NCBI GenBank assembly: GCA_045124055.1
Contig: JBGVKZ010000012.1
Coordinates: 1-63,592, forward strand
DNA length: 63,592 bases
Source: CALZKI01 sp045124055
GTDB lineage: Bacteria > Bacillota > Clostridia > Lachnospirales > Lachnospiraceae
Direction of reading: 5' to 3'
Both the position numbers and the translations under genes were made by a program. The notes below the pieces were generated by a model, which made no database searches, had not been told where the DNA came from, and saw only the letters and a program-made list of their open reading frames with translations. Shown one piece after another: positions 55,401 to 61,998 of the stretch (position 1 is its first letter; every line of letters begins with the position of its first letter).

Positions 55401-55657
55401 ATGAATTTGCAAGAATAGGCAATATGTTGCGTGAAAAAAGCCTTGAGTGGACAAAAGCGGAACGTATAGTGACCGAAATAGCATCCTTCAAAGGCATTGA
55501 AAAATATTTGGATTTTTGGGAAGTGTACGAAGATGCTTTGGATGCGGATGCTGCGTTGCAGCTAGCAGAAAGAATTGGGTGGATGCAGTATAGGGTTTCT
55601 TATGAACATGCGAGGCGTATGAGGGAACTTAGGATACGTTTGGAGTTGGCTAGGTAG
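49460..55657 (+). CDS. Giant protein: trypsin-like protease, TPR-like helical array, possible PIN-like domain
   Basis: About 2065 residues. An N-terminal trypsin-like domain has VVSVKHCL (His36), SEDRWVLMEL (Asp73) and GLSGSP (Ser152), a complete catalytic triad. From about 265 to 900, paired helices typical of TPRs follow (YRMALWLLEDRGDLVKARKRYENAKGL, EAEKHINQAIEIDKK). Near 935-1200, VVLDYSSCLFLHEI and PLCIDDRVVTS are placed like the acidic ends of a PIN nuclease; this call is tentative. The last ~850 residues are helical and unassigned. No P-loop (GxxxxGK[ST]) is visible, so it is not a STAND ATPase. It is coupled to the MBL gene. ATG 49460 has GGGGG about 6 bases upstream. Confidence 0.7.
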   Translation: MSNRYMDIERIVAKIEGEKSGNAFLIDNRRVVSVKHCLSNLTEKVKLVFPKLQEGEVIEREAVVCDQFVTSEDRWVLMELEDEIDAPNITIASMCLQPFDEVNVYGYDSNFFAMGKWTRFQSSASMISNPDLVQDMLFDPVDSQEKDFSGLSGSPIVKGNYIIGIVSQETLENTQAISIHGISVKSSIDFFERYDIEVEELTDAGEYNFEVSMSIGNEKKNGKGIAIGGEQEIQNRLQGIYKEKLTDIVIRHRRGDINGAWEALKKQLVELEKDILVSDEIKAEYHYRMALWLLEDRGDLVKARKRYENAKGLNAELDDSIFQALLAFKTGEKQNIEELLEPVDSTAKFNVYLQICINTQKYEKAYDKFTEIEPVSIFDGGTYYLLSILEILLRKFDEAEKHINQAIEIDKKVPFYHLIKGIISYWRAIPEDMFLAEDLYPVMFVNGLLHFDGEQQKLVRLAVNDYSQAYRLAEAVENKEQMDFILGVWVNTLSVDSAFQNDIQEPLQLLKTGNPFSVTALLYSLQKGLVLDEVVTIDNLEQHVKKSKNKLGHVVVLVELCLLKEEKKRAKSFLHEYKALFFNEEQYGHWYESIIKVEEDKDKLREYEKEIETNVNLDEIQRKQLLGLFMQLDSDRDEELEILLNEIYGQTGARVDLLNLIFFYKTRRKWMKMQESAELLLNKYGDTFGSMYKIHSLIEQQEYDQALSVITEVKEKEITGTENELLRNQMHVYERMGRYAEAIDSGCELLKKKPTAQNILNLSSLYALNGDDSAALSTLIKAEEYDVLTISICQRISSCYLTKDDRKAWEYAKKAVRLSGEQPEIMLWASNIAHRVGRSEEGGAFLHRVMVEYPNQQLLMVKTLDEVLEILRESREEAQRNLQMLYDGELPSHTFVDANRNQTYAEFFYAQWNYGDVAPMEFGAHYYQDDQIDLGMRKVVLDYSSCLFLHEIRLLELLCDDMERIYIAGDLFGIMSEEIRNIPETQPDIINSKYQLVQKCKNEYHIEFVEVKRPDYDLSGLDAKQTVDAINACTAQYHNAIWVSDDKDEGAIQESEVIVALYRSGKITQETFEKYRVAENTICEKNVTKLLQDSPKLLINELVISKWEEFSILPTIVSNFTILVEDSMVQNAEQGMVQLESKNRICKQVEQLKAVLQKYNEKGKINFVPVEERDNFVYSNMLKTVMTAAENKGIPLCIDDRVVTSYSCIGKAPIYNSFDLMKMMLLQKRITLEKYVEIWRIIIDKKVRYVLPDNRILLHELILSEIDENKGILKESEMLRKIRQYVVEALSMRSSLSTKQVAHVHIPEREYFIFRLQSNSSELLKLVWMSKMDYTQKRMASNWILRHYSQFAFDFSNQVNDRGRKASHAVQLADFLIAGILLTSDEIRAKEYYEWLYKWIATYLGQNPDIKEKMLNYAREFIGSFLRDSARSKDKKECALIREMFASGIYYMPEEYREQILEDSTISQVFHLTYAQISVVLTKARHIPAEMFKTWESEVLALNEKEVLTKSYGDITFQFSWEYIIPAFTGIVVKWKEGAELFERRMFLDMGARLKHESKVVRKNELQQIVKYLENVDYGKENLDLLNSHKYEKAAEEILALLFLSRDFEQVRIKKGIEERWFCNEGTWKYLLPSNSDFFKQLYNYDVSNTAIVDSVAVSLPIELGKTQTCTVDNHNPVRLLHKLSWLLESRADDSTVMSSISELLSYIESADVKYGKVYILLLKSTWILFSNISAYNEEKIENLRMWAYIWTDMMMTELCGLVGEGKIDIDTFITELQEDLEISYETDGVWDDIEEEDILSPYYMNLYRLCVTGTLSLCWLHKDKIQHILKDILTVLGECYKNWLGTAIHVCESELYHKSETNMYQSIFNENGYVLIGRLAELCDSDDIFPNVEAYGLAENRRQYLLNEMPENRVLEHSEMVYLAIISKECLPEEDANLVQRIIEKQVMEQEVVIEENRYNFLIRVVNKLSAEFQEEFVQHEFARIGNMLREKSLEWTKAERIVTEIASFKGIEKYLDFWEVYEDALDADAALQLAERIGWMQYRVSYEHARRMRELRIRLELAR

Positions 55658-55781
55658 TTAGAAAATGCTTATTTCTATACTATGGGAGTGAGTATCATAG
55701 TGTGTCAGTTGCCTTGATAAGATCGTTGCGGTTTTTTAGTAGGAAACAAGAATGGACAAATGAAGTATTATAGTATGTATG

Positions 55782-55815
55782 GCGGTCATTCAAAGTGAGT
55801 GGAATGACCGCTTTT
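55782..55815 (+). terminator. Terminator after the giant gene
   Basis: GCGGTCATTC (55782-55791) pairs perfectly with GAATGACCGC (55802-55811), followed by TTTT. The remaining 55816-56030 shows no gene or clear site. Confidence 0.85.
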
Positions 55816-56030
55816 AATATTCAAGTAACTATGACTTCTGAGGAAAAGCAAACACAGAAACTTAATTCATATAGAAATATTCCGGATTGTAAATATAATC
55901 AAAACGCTTTGAAGAAATGAAAATGAAGAAGGCCTTGTAAACATAGGTATCAAGTGTTTTCTGTTGAATGTGGTTGTTTTGAAGTTTTAGTTATGTGAAA
56001 AAGAAATAAGCATATTTGTCCATCTTTTTG

Positions 56031-56099
56031 TATTTCACACCCAAAATCCCGTATTTCACACCCTCACATCACGAATTTATTGCAAAGATACGATATAAT
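56031..56099 (+). promoter_or_regulatory. LytTR-type direct repeats and promoter of the two-component operon
   Basis: TATTTCACACCC occurs at 56031-56042 and again at 56052-56063, a 21-bp period that places both on one DNA face. A perfect TATAAT lies at 56094-56099 with no good -35, as expected of an activator-dependent promoter. The spacing fits a LytTR dimer bound just upstream, so the operon is probably autoregulated. Confidence 0.7.
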
Positions 56100-56149
56100 A
56101 AAAGAATGGATATGTATATCCAAAAATCAGCGAAAGGTAGGCGGTCATT

Positions 56150-56875
56150 ATGAAGATAGCGGTCTGTGACGATGACAGAACCACAAGGGAACAAATTGCT
56201 TCTTTGATAAGAGAACAGGAGCCGGATGCGGAGGTTGTTACCTTTGAAGCTGGGGAGGAAATGATTAAATCGCAGGAGAATTTTGCGGTTTCTTTTCTTG
56301 ATGTGGAAATGAAAGAAATATCTGGTATAGATGTTGCAAAGCATATGAGGGAAGAACAGGAGAAGAGAGGCAGGGACAAGAGCATTATTATATTCGTAAC
56401 CGGATACCGGGAGTATATGGAGGATGCCTTTGATGTGAATGCTTTTCATTATCTGGTAAAGCCTGTGGATGAAAAGAAATTCCATACGGTCTTTAACCGT
56501 GCTTTGAAAGAGGTATCTGCTAAACATAAGCTAAAAAAACTTTCTGTAATCATCAAATATAATGGGATGCAGAAAAAGGTCTTGCTGAAAGATATTTATT
56601 ATATTGAGAGCAGTAATAAAAAAGTAGTGTTCCATACCAAAGACGGAAAAATTGATACTTATGGCAGAATGGATGATTGGGAAACAGAGCTGGGTGACTC
56701 GTTTTATCGGTGTCACAGAGGGTATCTTGTTAATTTGGAGAAAATAACAGCTTACAATGTGGATACGATTGATTTAATCAATGGGGACTCGCTCATTCTT
56801 GCACAGAAGAAGTATTCGGATTTTATCAAGGCATATATGCGATATGCAAAGGACGGAGGAATTGTAAATGTTTAG
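56150..56875 (+). CDS. LytTR-family response regulator
   Basis: 241 residues. The receiver domain has the acidic pocket VCDDD (residues 5-9), the phospho-acceptor Asp51 in SFLDVEM, and HYLVKPVD with the conserved Lys. The C-terminal LytTR DNA-binding domain runs from about residue 135 (DIYYIESSNKKVVFHT, SFYRCHRGYLVNLEKI, LILAQKKYSDFIKAYM). It is the AgrA/VirR type of regulator. Its 3' end overlaps the kinase gene by 8 bases. Direct repeats upstream of this operon and of the downstream genes are its likely targets. Confidence 0.93.
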   Translation: MKIAVCDDDRTTREQIASLIREQEPDAEVVTFEAGEEMIKSQENFAVSFLDVEMKEISGIDVAKHMREEQEKRGRDKSIIIFVTGYREYMEDAFDVNAFHYLVKPVDEKKFHTVFNRALKEVSAKHKLKKLSVIIKYNGMQKKVLLKDIYYIESSNKKVVFHTKDGKIDTYGRMDDWETELGDSFYRCHRGYLVNLEKITAYNVDTIDLINGDSLILAQKKYSDFIKAYMRYAKDGGIVNV

Positions 56876-58307
56876 TTTGCTGTCCATATTGATACATATA
56901 ATCAACAGTATTTTTAGTGGAGTATATACAAGTCAGTTTCTAAAATGTAAGCAGAATAAAAAGATTACCATTTTCTTGTGGACTCTTATTTATTTTATGA
57001 TTCAGGTGGTTATATTCGAGGTGATACAGAGTCGCTATCCATTTAACGATGTGGTAAGTGCTGTTATCAATGTGCTATTGCTTTTGAGTATGCAGTGGAT
57101 ATTCTTTCGTAAAGGAGTGTCAGGGCAATTATTTGTGTGCTTTAGCTTTGTAGCTGGAAAAGAGATTGTAAAGTATATTGCAAGTGTATTAAATGTTGCA
57201 TTGGGGACGGTTACCGGAAAGTGGTTGGATGCTCTGATTATGCAGGGGAAGATTGTCGCAAATAATCAAGTGGAATTGGTCACAAATATAATGCTGTATG
57301 TCATGTATTTTGTCAGTGCGTTTTTGTATGCTCTGATTTTGGGAATCTATTTGTCACTAATACAAAAAAAATATGTAAGAAAAGAGTATCAGCTACAAGT
57401 CCGTGAGAATGTATTTTTGATATTACCAAGTATTGCAGCAATCTGTATTTCCATAACTTTGAAAATGATGATTATTACAGTAGAAAACGGAAGCACAATT
57501 CTTATTTATGATACTGTTCCGGAAACTCAGTTTTGGATTCCTGTGATATGTGTTCTGTTGTTAGGGGCAGTCATAGCCAATGTTATACTTTTTCAGAATG
57601 TGGTGCAGTATCACGAAGAAAACAGAAAGCGTACCATGTTGGAAAATCAGATACAGCAGATGCAAAAAGAGGTACAGGAGATTCAGGATATTTATGCAGA
57701 TATGCGTGGATTACGCCATGATCTGAGAGGACATATCAATAACATCACGCAGTATGTGAAGAAACAAAACAATGCCGATGCCGAAGAACTGAAGAACTAT
57801 ATCAGAAATATGGAAGAAACCGTGAGTAGGTTAGATTTTGGTTATCAGACAGGAAATCCGATTACGGATATTATTATTCATCAAAAGAAGCAGGAGGCTG
57901 ACAGAGCAGGAGTAAAGTTTTCTGTGGATTTTAGTTACCCGAAAGAACTTCAGATAGATGTCTATGATATTGGAGTGATTTTGAATAATGCTTTGGAAAA
58001 CGCAATCGAAGCTGCGACTCTGCTTAATAGAGATAAATATGTATCATTACATTCTTATGTGAAGGGAAATCTTTTCTTTGTTGAAGTGGAAAACAGTTTT
58101 GCAAGAGAAATTGTAATGAACAAAGAAAGTGGTCTGCCGGAGAGTAGTAAAGCAAATAAGAAGTTTCATGGAATGGGGCTTACTAATATTCAAAGATGTG
58201 CGAGAAAGTACAGAGGCGATATTGATATTGTCATTGATACTTCTAAGCAGGAACAGCAGATATTTAATCTTACAATAATGTTGAATGGAAAACCTGTCGG
58301 GCCATAA
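56868..58307 (+). CDS. AgrC-like membrane sensor histidine kinase (GHKL)
   Basis: 479 residues. About six N-terminal transmembrane helices span residues 1-245, then a coiled coil (LENQIQQMQKEVQEIQ). The phospho-acceptor region is LRHDLRGHINNI, and the ATPase domain has the N-box LNNALENAIEAA and the G-box FHGMGLTNIQRC. This plan is that of peptide-sensing kinases such as AgrC. No agrB- or agrD-like gene is nearby, so the signal is unknown. It is co-transcribed with the LytTR regulator. Confidence 0.92.
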   Translation: MFSLLSILIHIINSIFSGVYTSQFLKCKQNKKITIFLWTLIYFMIQVVIFEVIQSRYPFNDVVSAVINVLLLLSMQWIFFRKGVSGQLFVCFSFVAGKEIVKYIASVLNVALGTVTGKWLDALIMQGKIVANNQVELVTNIMLYVMYFVSAFLYALILGIYLSLIQKKYVRKEYQLQVRENVFLILPSIAAICISITLKMMIITVENGSTILIYDTVPETQFWIPVICVLLLGAVIANVILFQNVVQYHEENRKRTMLENQIQQMQKEVQEIQDIYADMRGLRHDLRGHINNITQYVKKQNNADAEELKNYIRNMEETVSRLDFGYQTGNPITDIIIHQKKQEADRAGVKFSVDFSYPKELQIDVYDIGVILNNALENAIEAATLLNRDKYVSLHSYVKGNLFFVEVENSFAREIVMNKESGLPESSKANKKFHGMGLTNIQRCARKYRGDIDIVIDTSKQEQQIFNLTIMLNGKPVGP

Positions 58308-58322
58308 GCACGGCAGGTTTTT
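58291..58322 (+). terminator. Terminator of the two-component operon
   Basis: AACCTG-t-CG pairs with CG-g-CAGGTT (58291 to 58319), followed by a T-run. The T-run is shared with the first LytTR half-site of the next operon. Confidence 0.75.
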
Positions 58323-58385
58323 CACACCCAAAAGGGAGTAGTTCGCACCATTTCTATAAATTTGTCAATGTAATGTTCCGATGAT
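58318..58385 (+). promoter_or_regulatory. LytTR-type direct repeats upstream of the DUF6033 operon
   Basis: TTTTTCACACCC (58318-58329) and AGTTCGCACCA (58340-58350) repeat with a 21-bp period between TTC starts at 58321 and 58342. They match the sites before the two-component operon (core TTCACACC). A weak -10 (GATGAT, 58380-58385) lies about 30 bases further, the same spacing as at 56094. The two-component system should control the genes that follow. Confidence 0.6.
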
Positions 58386-58427
58386 GAATAGAAACAAAAT
58401 GCTATAAATGTATAGGAGGTAGTTGCT

Positions 58428-59072
58428 ATGTCAATGGAAATAAATAGTAATGTAACATCACAGATAATGGATTTAAAAACATCTACTCAGGGAGTGACAC
58501 GAAAAAATGATAAGGCTACGAATAATGTGGAAGAGTATTATGAAAAATTGTGTAAGAAGTTTCCGCAAATAAGTTTTAATACTGGGGGTACTTGTACTGC
58601 AAATAAAGTGGTTGTAAATATTTCTCCGGAATGTTTGAAGAAAATGGCGAATGACCCTGAATTTGCAAAAGAGGTAGAATGGAATCTGTCTGGAGAAGTT
58701 GCAGCTAATGCACAAATACATTCATGGGCAAGGCGTGATGGTATTGAAGTGTATGGAAGAACTGTTACTTATGATGCGAATGGTAAGAGGGAATCTGGTT
58801 ATGGAATGAGAACAGCGAATCCTTCCAACGAGAACAAAGGTATATTTGGTTCACAAAAGAGCAAAAAGCGTGAGCAGGAAGAGCATTTAGAAGAAATTCG
58901 TGAAAAACGAAAAAAACAGGAAGAATATTTGGAAGAACTGCGTGAAAAACGAAGAGAAAGAGAAGAGTATCTTAGTGAACTGTCAGGAAGTAACGGTGTG
59001 GCAGTAAAAGCATATACACAAGCAGAATTTGATTATGCAAGTTTGTTATCTACATTAGATGCAAGGATTTGA
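58428..59072 (+). CDS. DUF6033 family protein (paralogue 1)
   Basis: 214 residues. It begins MSMEINSNVTSQIMDLKTST, shared almost exactly with the next gene. The middle (VVVNISPECLKKMANDPEFAKEVEWNL) is the DUF6033-type core. A charged repeat follows (EEHLEEIREKRKKQEEYLEELREKRREREEYL), predicted coiled coil. The C-terminus ends SLLSTLDARI. There is no signal peptide or membrane helix. AGGAGG lies upstream. The function is unknown; the conserved head and tail suggest targeting or export signals. Confidence 0.7.
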   Translation: MSMEINSNVTSQIMDLKTSTQGVTRKNDKATNNVEEYYEKLCKKFPQISFNTGGTCTANKVVVNISPECLKKMANDPEFAKEVEWNLSGEVAANAQIHSWARRDGIEVYGRTVTYDANGKRESGYGMRTANPSNENKGIFGSQKSKKREQEEHLEEIREKRKKQEEYLEELREKRREREEYLSELSGSNGVAVKAYTQAEFDYASLLSTLDARI

Positions 59073-59145
59073 TGGAAATCCATACTGTAAAGTTCCGATA
59101 AGGAATGTAGAAGTTATAAATTTCAGAAAGGCTAAGGTGATTTGT

Positions 59146-59811
59146 ATGTCTATGGAAATAAATAGCACCAATAGCGGTGTAACATCACAGATTATGGATT
59201 TGAAAACTTCCACACCGGGAGTAACAAGAAAAGAGGAAATCAAGACCGGATTTAAAAATACTAATGATTATTCTAAGTATTTACAGGAAAAGTACAGCTA
59301 TATGAATACAGGAAAAACATCTATGCAGGGAGTTCCGACAACAGTTAGTGTATCAGATGCATTTTTAAAGAAGTGTATGGATAATCCGGAAAAAGCTGCT
59401 TGGTTGGAGGAAAATATGGCGGCAATTCCAAAATGTAATGAAATTGCTCTTTCAAGATGTTTAGGAACTGTAACAAATATAAGCTATAAAATTGATGCAA
59501 ATGGAAATATGTCTATGGCGATTTCAGGAACAAGTGATCCGGACGGAAAGATAGCCAGAGAAAATGCACAGCGTAAAGCAGAGGAGAAGAAGGCAGCGGA
59601 GGAAAAAGCAGCTAAGAGACGGGCGGAGAAAAAGGAAGCTGAGGAAAAATTGGCAGAAAAAAGAGCAGAGAAAGCGGCTGCAAGTGGCGATAAGTATGAA
59701 CTGACATTTACAGGCTCTAGTGTGGAAAGTATAACACAAATAATGACAGAGAGAATGATGTCCGGCAACACAGCGGCATCTATGACATCAGGATTAGATT
59801 TGAAAATATAG
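59146..59811 (+). CDS. DUF6033 family protein (paralogue 2)
   Basis: About 221 residues starting MSMEINSTNSGVTSQIMDL. The core VSVSDAFLKKCMDNPEKAAWLEENMAAIP parallels paralogue 1. An Ala/Lys/Glu-rich helix (RKAEEKKAAEEKAAKRRAEKK) follows, and the end is TSGLDLKI. The ATG at 59146 is chosen because AAGGTGA precedes it and it aligns with paralogue 1; the longer frame from 59059 overlaps that gene. It looks like an old tandem duplication. Function unknown. Confidence 0.7.
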   Translation: MSMEINSTNSGVTSQIMDLKTSTPGVTRKEEIKTGFKNTNDYSKYLQEKYSYMNTGKTSMQGVPTTVSVSDAFLKKCMDNPEKAAWLEENMAAIPKCNEIALSRCLGTVTNISYKIDANGNMSMAISGTSDPDGKIARENAQRKAEEKKAAEEKAAKRRAEKKEAEEKLAEKRAEKAAASGDKYELTFTGSSVESITQIMTERMMSGNTAASMTSGLDLKI

Positions 59812-59823
59812 GAGGCGTTTTTT

Positions 59824-60294
59824 ATGTCAATGAAGATAGGTGAGAATTATCCGGGCTGTTCAACAGAATATTTTGAGAAAATGCAGTCAAAGGCAGAACC
59901 GGTAAAGGAAACGGAAAAGCAAGTGAATGGAAGTTCTATTCCGGTTCCAAAGGATGAATATATTAGTAGTGAAAAAAGCGGTAGTAAGCCTAGCGGATTG
60001 TATCGTGTGGAGCAGGATGAGAATGGCAATCCAAAGGTTTTGTATGATGATCCTAAAAAGGTTCAAAAGAAGTCTGCAACCGGGAAAGCAGAGGAATGTA
60101 CCACAAATACGGATGCAGTAGACCGTGAAATTGAAAAATTGAAAGAGGAAAAGCGTCAGCTTGAGCAACAGATACAGGCTGAAACAGATGATGAGAAAGT
60201 GAAAGAATTGGAGAAAAAATTAGCTCAGGTGGAGGTGGAGTTAAATCAGAAAAATAACGATACATATAGGAGACAGAATGCGGTTGTTTCTTAA
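59824..60294 (+). CDS. Small coiled-coil protein of the DUF6033 operon
   Basis: 156 residues. It begins MSMKIGENYPGCSTEYFEKM, so it shares the MSMxI start with its neighbours. A middle with GLYRVEQDENGNPKVLYDD is followed by a clear coiled coil (IEKLKEEKRQLEQQIQAE, VKELEKKLAQVEVELNQK). No signal peptide. GGAGGCG lies upstream. It may be a chaperone or structural partner of the DUF6033 proteins; no family is recognised. Confidence 0.6.
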   Translation: MSMKIGENYPGCSTEYFEKMQSKAEPVKETEKQVNGSSIPVPKDEYISSEKSGSKPSGLYRVEQDENGNPKVLYDDPKKVQKKSATGKAEECTTNTDAVDREIEKLKEEKRQLEQQIQAETDDEKVKELEKKLAQVEVELNQKNNDTYRRQNAVVS

Positions 60295-60311
60295 ATTTTA
60301 TTTAAAACTTT

Positions 60312-60381
60312 GGGTTTCGTTCCCGTTCGGATAGGGTTTCGTTCCAGAGGATAATTAAAAAATAGTAAATGACGATATATG
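60312..60381 (+). promoter_or_regulatory. Third direct-repeat site with possible promoter
   Basis: GGGTTTCGTTCC occurs at 60312-60323 and 60334-60345, a 22-bp period. TTTC(N3)CC agrees with the LytTR-type repeats at 56031 and 58318. A TATATG -10-like box lies at 60376-60381, about 31 bases after the second repeat, the same distance as in the two-component promoter. Confidence 0.5.
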
Positions 60382-60395
60382 TTATAGCAATGGAT

Positions 60396-60441
60396 GGCAC
60401 ATGATTTCAATAGATTGAATATGGGAATTATGTGCCTTTTT
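60396..60441 (+). terminator. Terminator or attenuator before the 60464 gene
   Basis: GGCACAT (60396-60402) pairs with ATGTGCC (60430-60436), with an inner TTCAA/TTGAA pair, followed by TTTTT. It may end the DUF6033 operon, or attenuate or end a short transcript from the promoter at 60376. Confidence 0.7.
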
Positions 60442-60463
60442 ATAAACAGAAGAGGTTGATTAT

Positions 60464-61642
60464 ATGAGAGTGTCTACAGAATATTTAAATATGATGACTT
60501 TAAGACATCAGGAGAGTTTGCAAAAGGGTGTATTAAGATTATTGCAATCTTCATCTAAAAAAACAACCAGAGGAATGGATAGTGCTATATTTTCATCTGC
60601 TGGTTTAGGAATGAGCCGTTTACAGGCAACGATAAAGAATCCGCTATTTGGAAATGATGATTGGATTATAAATAATGGGTATACTTATTGCCTGAAAAAT
60701 CGAAGAAATGGAATGCAAAAACAAATTGCAATCGAAAAGGCATTTGATAAGAATATTTGTATTCAAAATGAAAATAGAAATATTGCAAAGCTACCTGAGT
60801 GTGCCAGTGCAATAGAAGTGAAAAGAGCATGTGAACAGCTTCGTCAAAGTAATCATGATAAATTATCAAATGCAGGAAATCAGATTAAGTTTGATAATGG
60901 ATTTGCGGGTTGCCATGAACTAGGCAGAATGTTGGAGGTAGAGTGGGTAAATGATGAATTTGCATTTAATTGCAAAGTCAGTGACCCAGAGGAAGATGCT
61001 TTTAATCGTCAGATGATAAATCGCCAGATTGAGAATATATTATCCGATGCAGGTATTTGTATTAGTGAGGAAGAAAACCTAACTTTTTCCGTTGATCCAT
61101 ATAGTTATGAGATTTCTGTAACAGGAAATGTTGAGGAAGAAAAGAGAAAACAGATAGAGGATGCCTTAAATCAGGGAGAGAACGGTTGGAATTTATATAC
61201 ACACATATATTTTTCCGCCAAAGATGAAATGAACAGTACCCAAATCACTGGGGAAGGTCAGTTGAAAAGACATATGAATGACCTTTTTTATGAATTTTAT
61301 GGAATTAAACTTTGTGAGTGCGAAAAACAAGGCGATGATTTTATAACGCCGGATGGTCGGAGTGTTCGGGATATGATAGGAGCCAGGAATACAGCCGGCA
61401 TTCACGGAAGCGGAATGTATGCTGTAGATACAAACAGTTTAAAACATCATTATCTGGATTTACTACAACCTTATTCATATGATACGGGTGATACACAAAC
61501 CTTAGAGATTGCATACACATCTACAGGCTTGCATGATTTGCACCAGGATTATAGCTTGGGAAATGGTGATACCGAATGGATTGAAAGAAAGCGTACAGAA
61601 CTTGAGCAGGAACTTGGCAGAGAGATTTATGCGTTATTTTAA
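60464..61642 (+). CDS. Uncharacterised 392-residue protein (possibly DUF4885-like)
   Basis: The protein has no signal peptide or membrane segment and starts MRVSTEYLNMM after AGAGG. It contains a charged middle with three or four helices, CVSDPEED-like and YSYEISVTGN segments suggesting a beta domain, and ends RKRTELEQELGREIYALF. Its size and style recall DUF4885 proteins, but I hold this loosely. It sits in the LytTR-linked region, downstream of the third repeat site and 95 bases before the insertion sequence. Function unknown. Confidence 0.5.
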   Translation: MRVSTEYLNMMTLRHQESLQKGVLRLLQSSSKKTTRGMDSAIFSSAGLGMSRLQATIKNPLFGNDDWIINNGYTYCLKNRRNGMQKQIAIEKAFDKNICIQNENRNIAKLPECASAIEVKRACEQLRQSNHDKLSNAGNQIKFDNGFAGCHELGRMLEVEWVNDEFAFNCKVSDPEEDAFNRQMINRQIENILSDAGICISEEENLTFSVDPYSYEISVTGNVEEEKRKQIEDALNQGENGWNLYTHIYFSAKDEMNSTQITGEGQLKRHMNDLFYEFYGIKLCECEKQGDDFITPDGRSVRDMIGARNTAGIHGSGMYAVDTNSLKHHYLDLLQPYSYDTGDTQTLEIAYTSTGLHDLHQDYSLGNGDTEWIERKRTELEQELGREIYALF

Positions 61643-61834
61643 GGCGTTGCCCTAAAATTAAAGAAAATACAGTAAAGTGACGATATATTTGATAAGGAAA
61701 ATTGGAAAATGGTAAACGGATTTACTACTAGCAATAGATAGTGTCAAATGACTTATGAAAAAACTGAGTAAAGAAAAAGGCTCAGATGAACCTTGAAAAT
61801 TGCAGATATTTTAGGCTGAGGTAAGCTTCCGCCA

Positions 61835-61953
61835 TCCTTGACAGCATCAAAAAGAACTGCTGTCGGTTACTTACCGACGGCGAAGAACTCAAGAACAGAT
61901 AGTTTTCTCGTCGGTCACAGCAGTGTAGCAGTTCTTTTTGATGTTATCAAGGA
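61835..61953. repeat. Long hairpin inside the insertion sequence, downstream of the transposase
   Basis: CATCAAAAAGAACTGCT (61845-61861) pairs perfectly over 17 bases with 61927-61943. TCCTTGA/TCAAGGA (61835/61947) extends the stem after a small internal loop. Inside lies GTCGGT/ACCGAC (61862-61878). The direct repeat AAGAACAGA(T/C)AG occurs at about 61890 and 62000. The structure probably blocks transcription entering or leaving the element. Confidence 0.8.
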
Positions 61954-61998
61954 CATAGCCGCTTACGCGGTGGCTTAGTTTTACCTCTGGCTCTGAAT

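Noticed and set aside
49460..55657. STAND/AAA ATPase module in the giant protein
   Set aside because: No GxxxxGK[ST] P-loop could be found. The only GKT-like string (IELGKTQTC) lacks the upstream glycine pattern, so I did not call it an Avs-type NTPase.
56868..58307. Complete agr quorum-sensing locus
   Set aside because: The kinase and regulator fit the Agr type, but no AgrB-like protease or AgrD-like propeptide was seen between 55658 and 61642.
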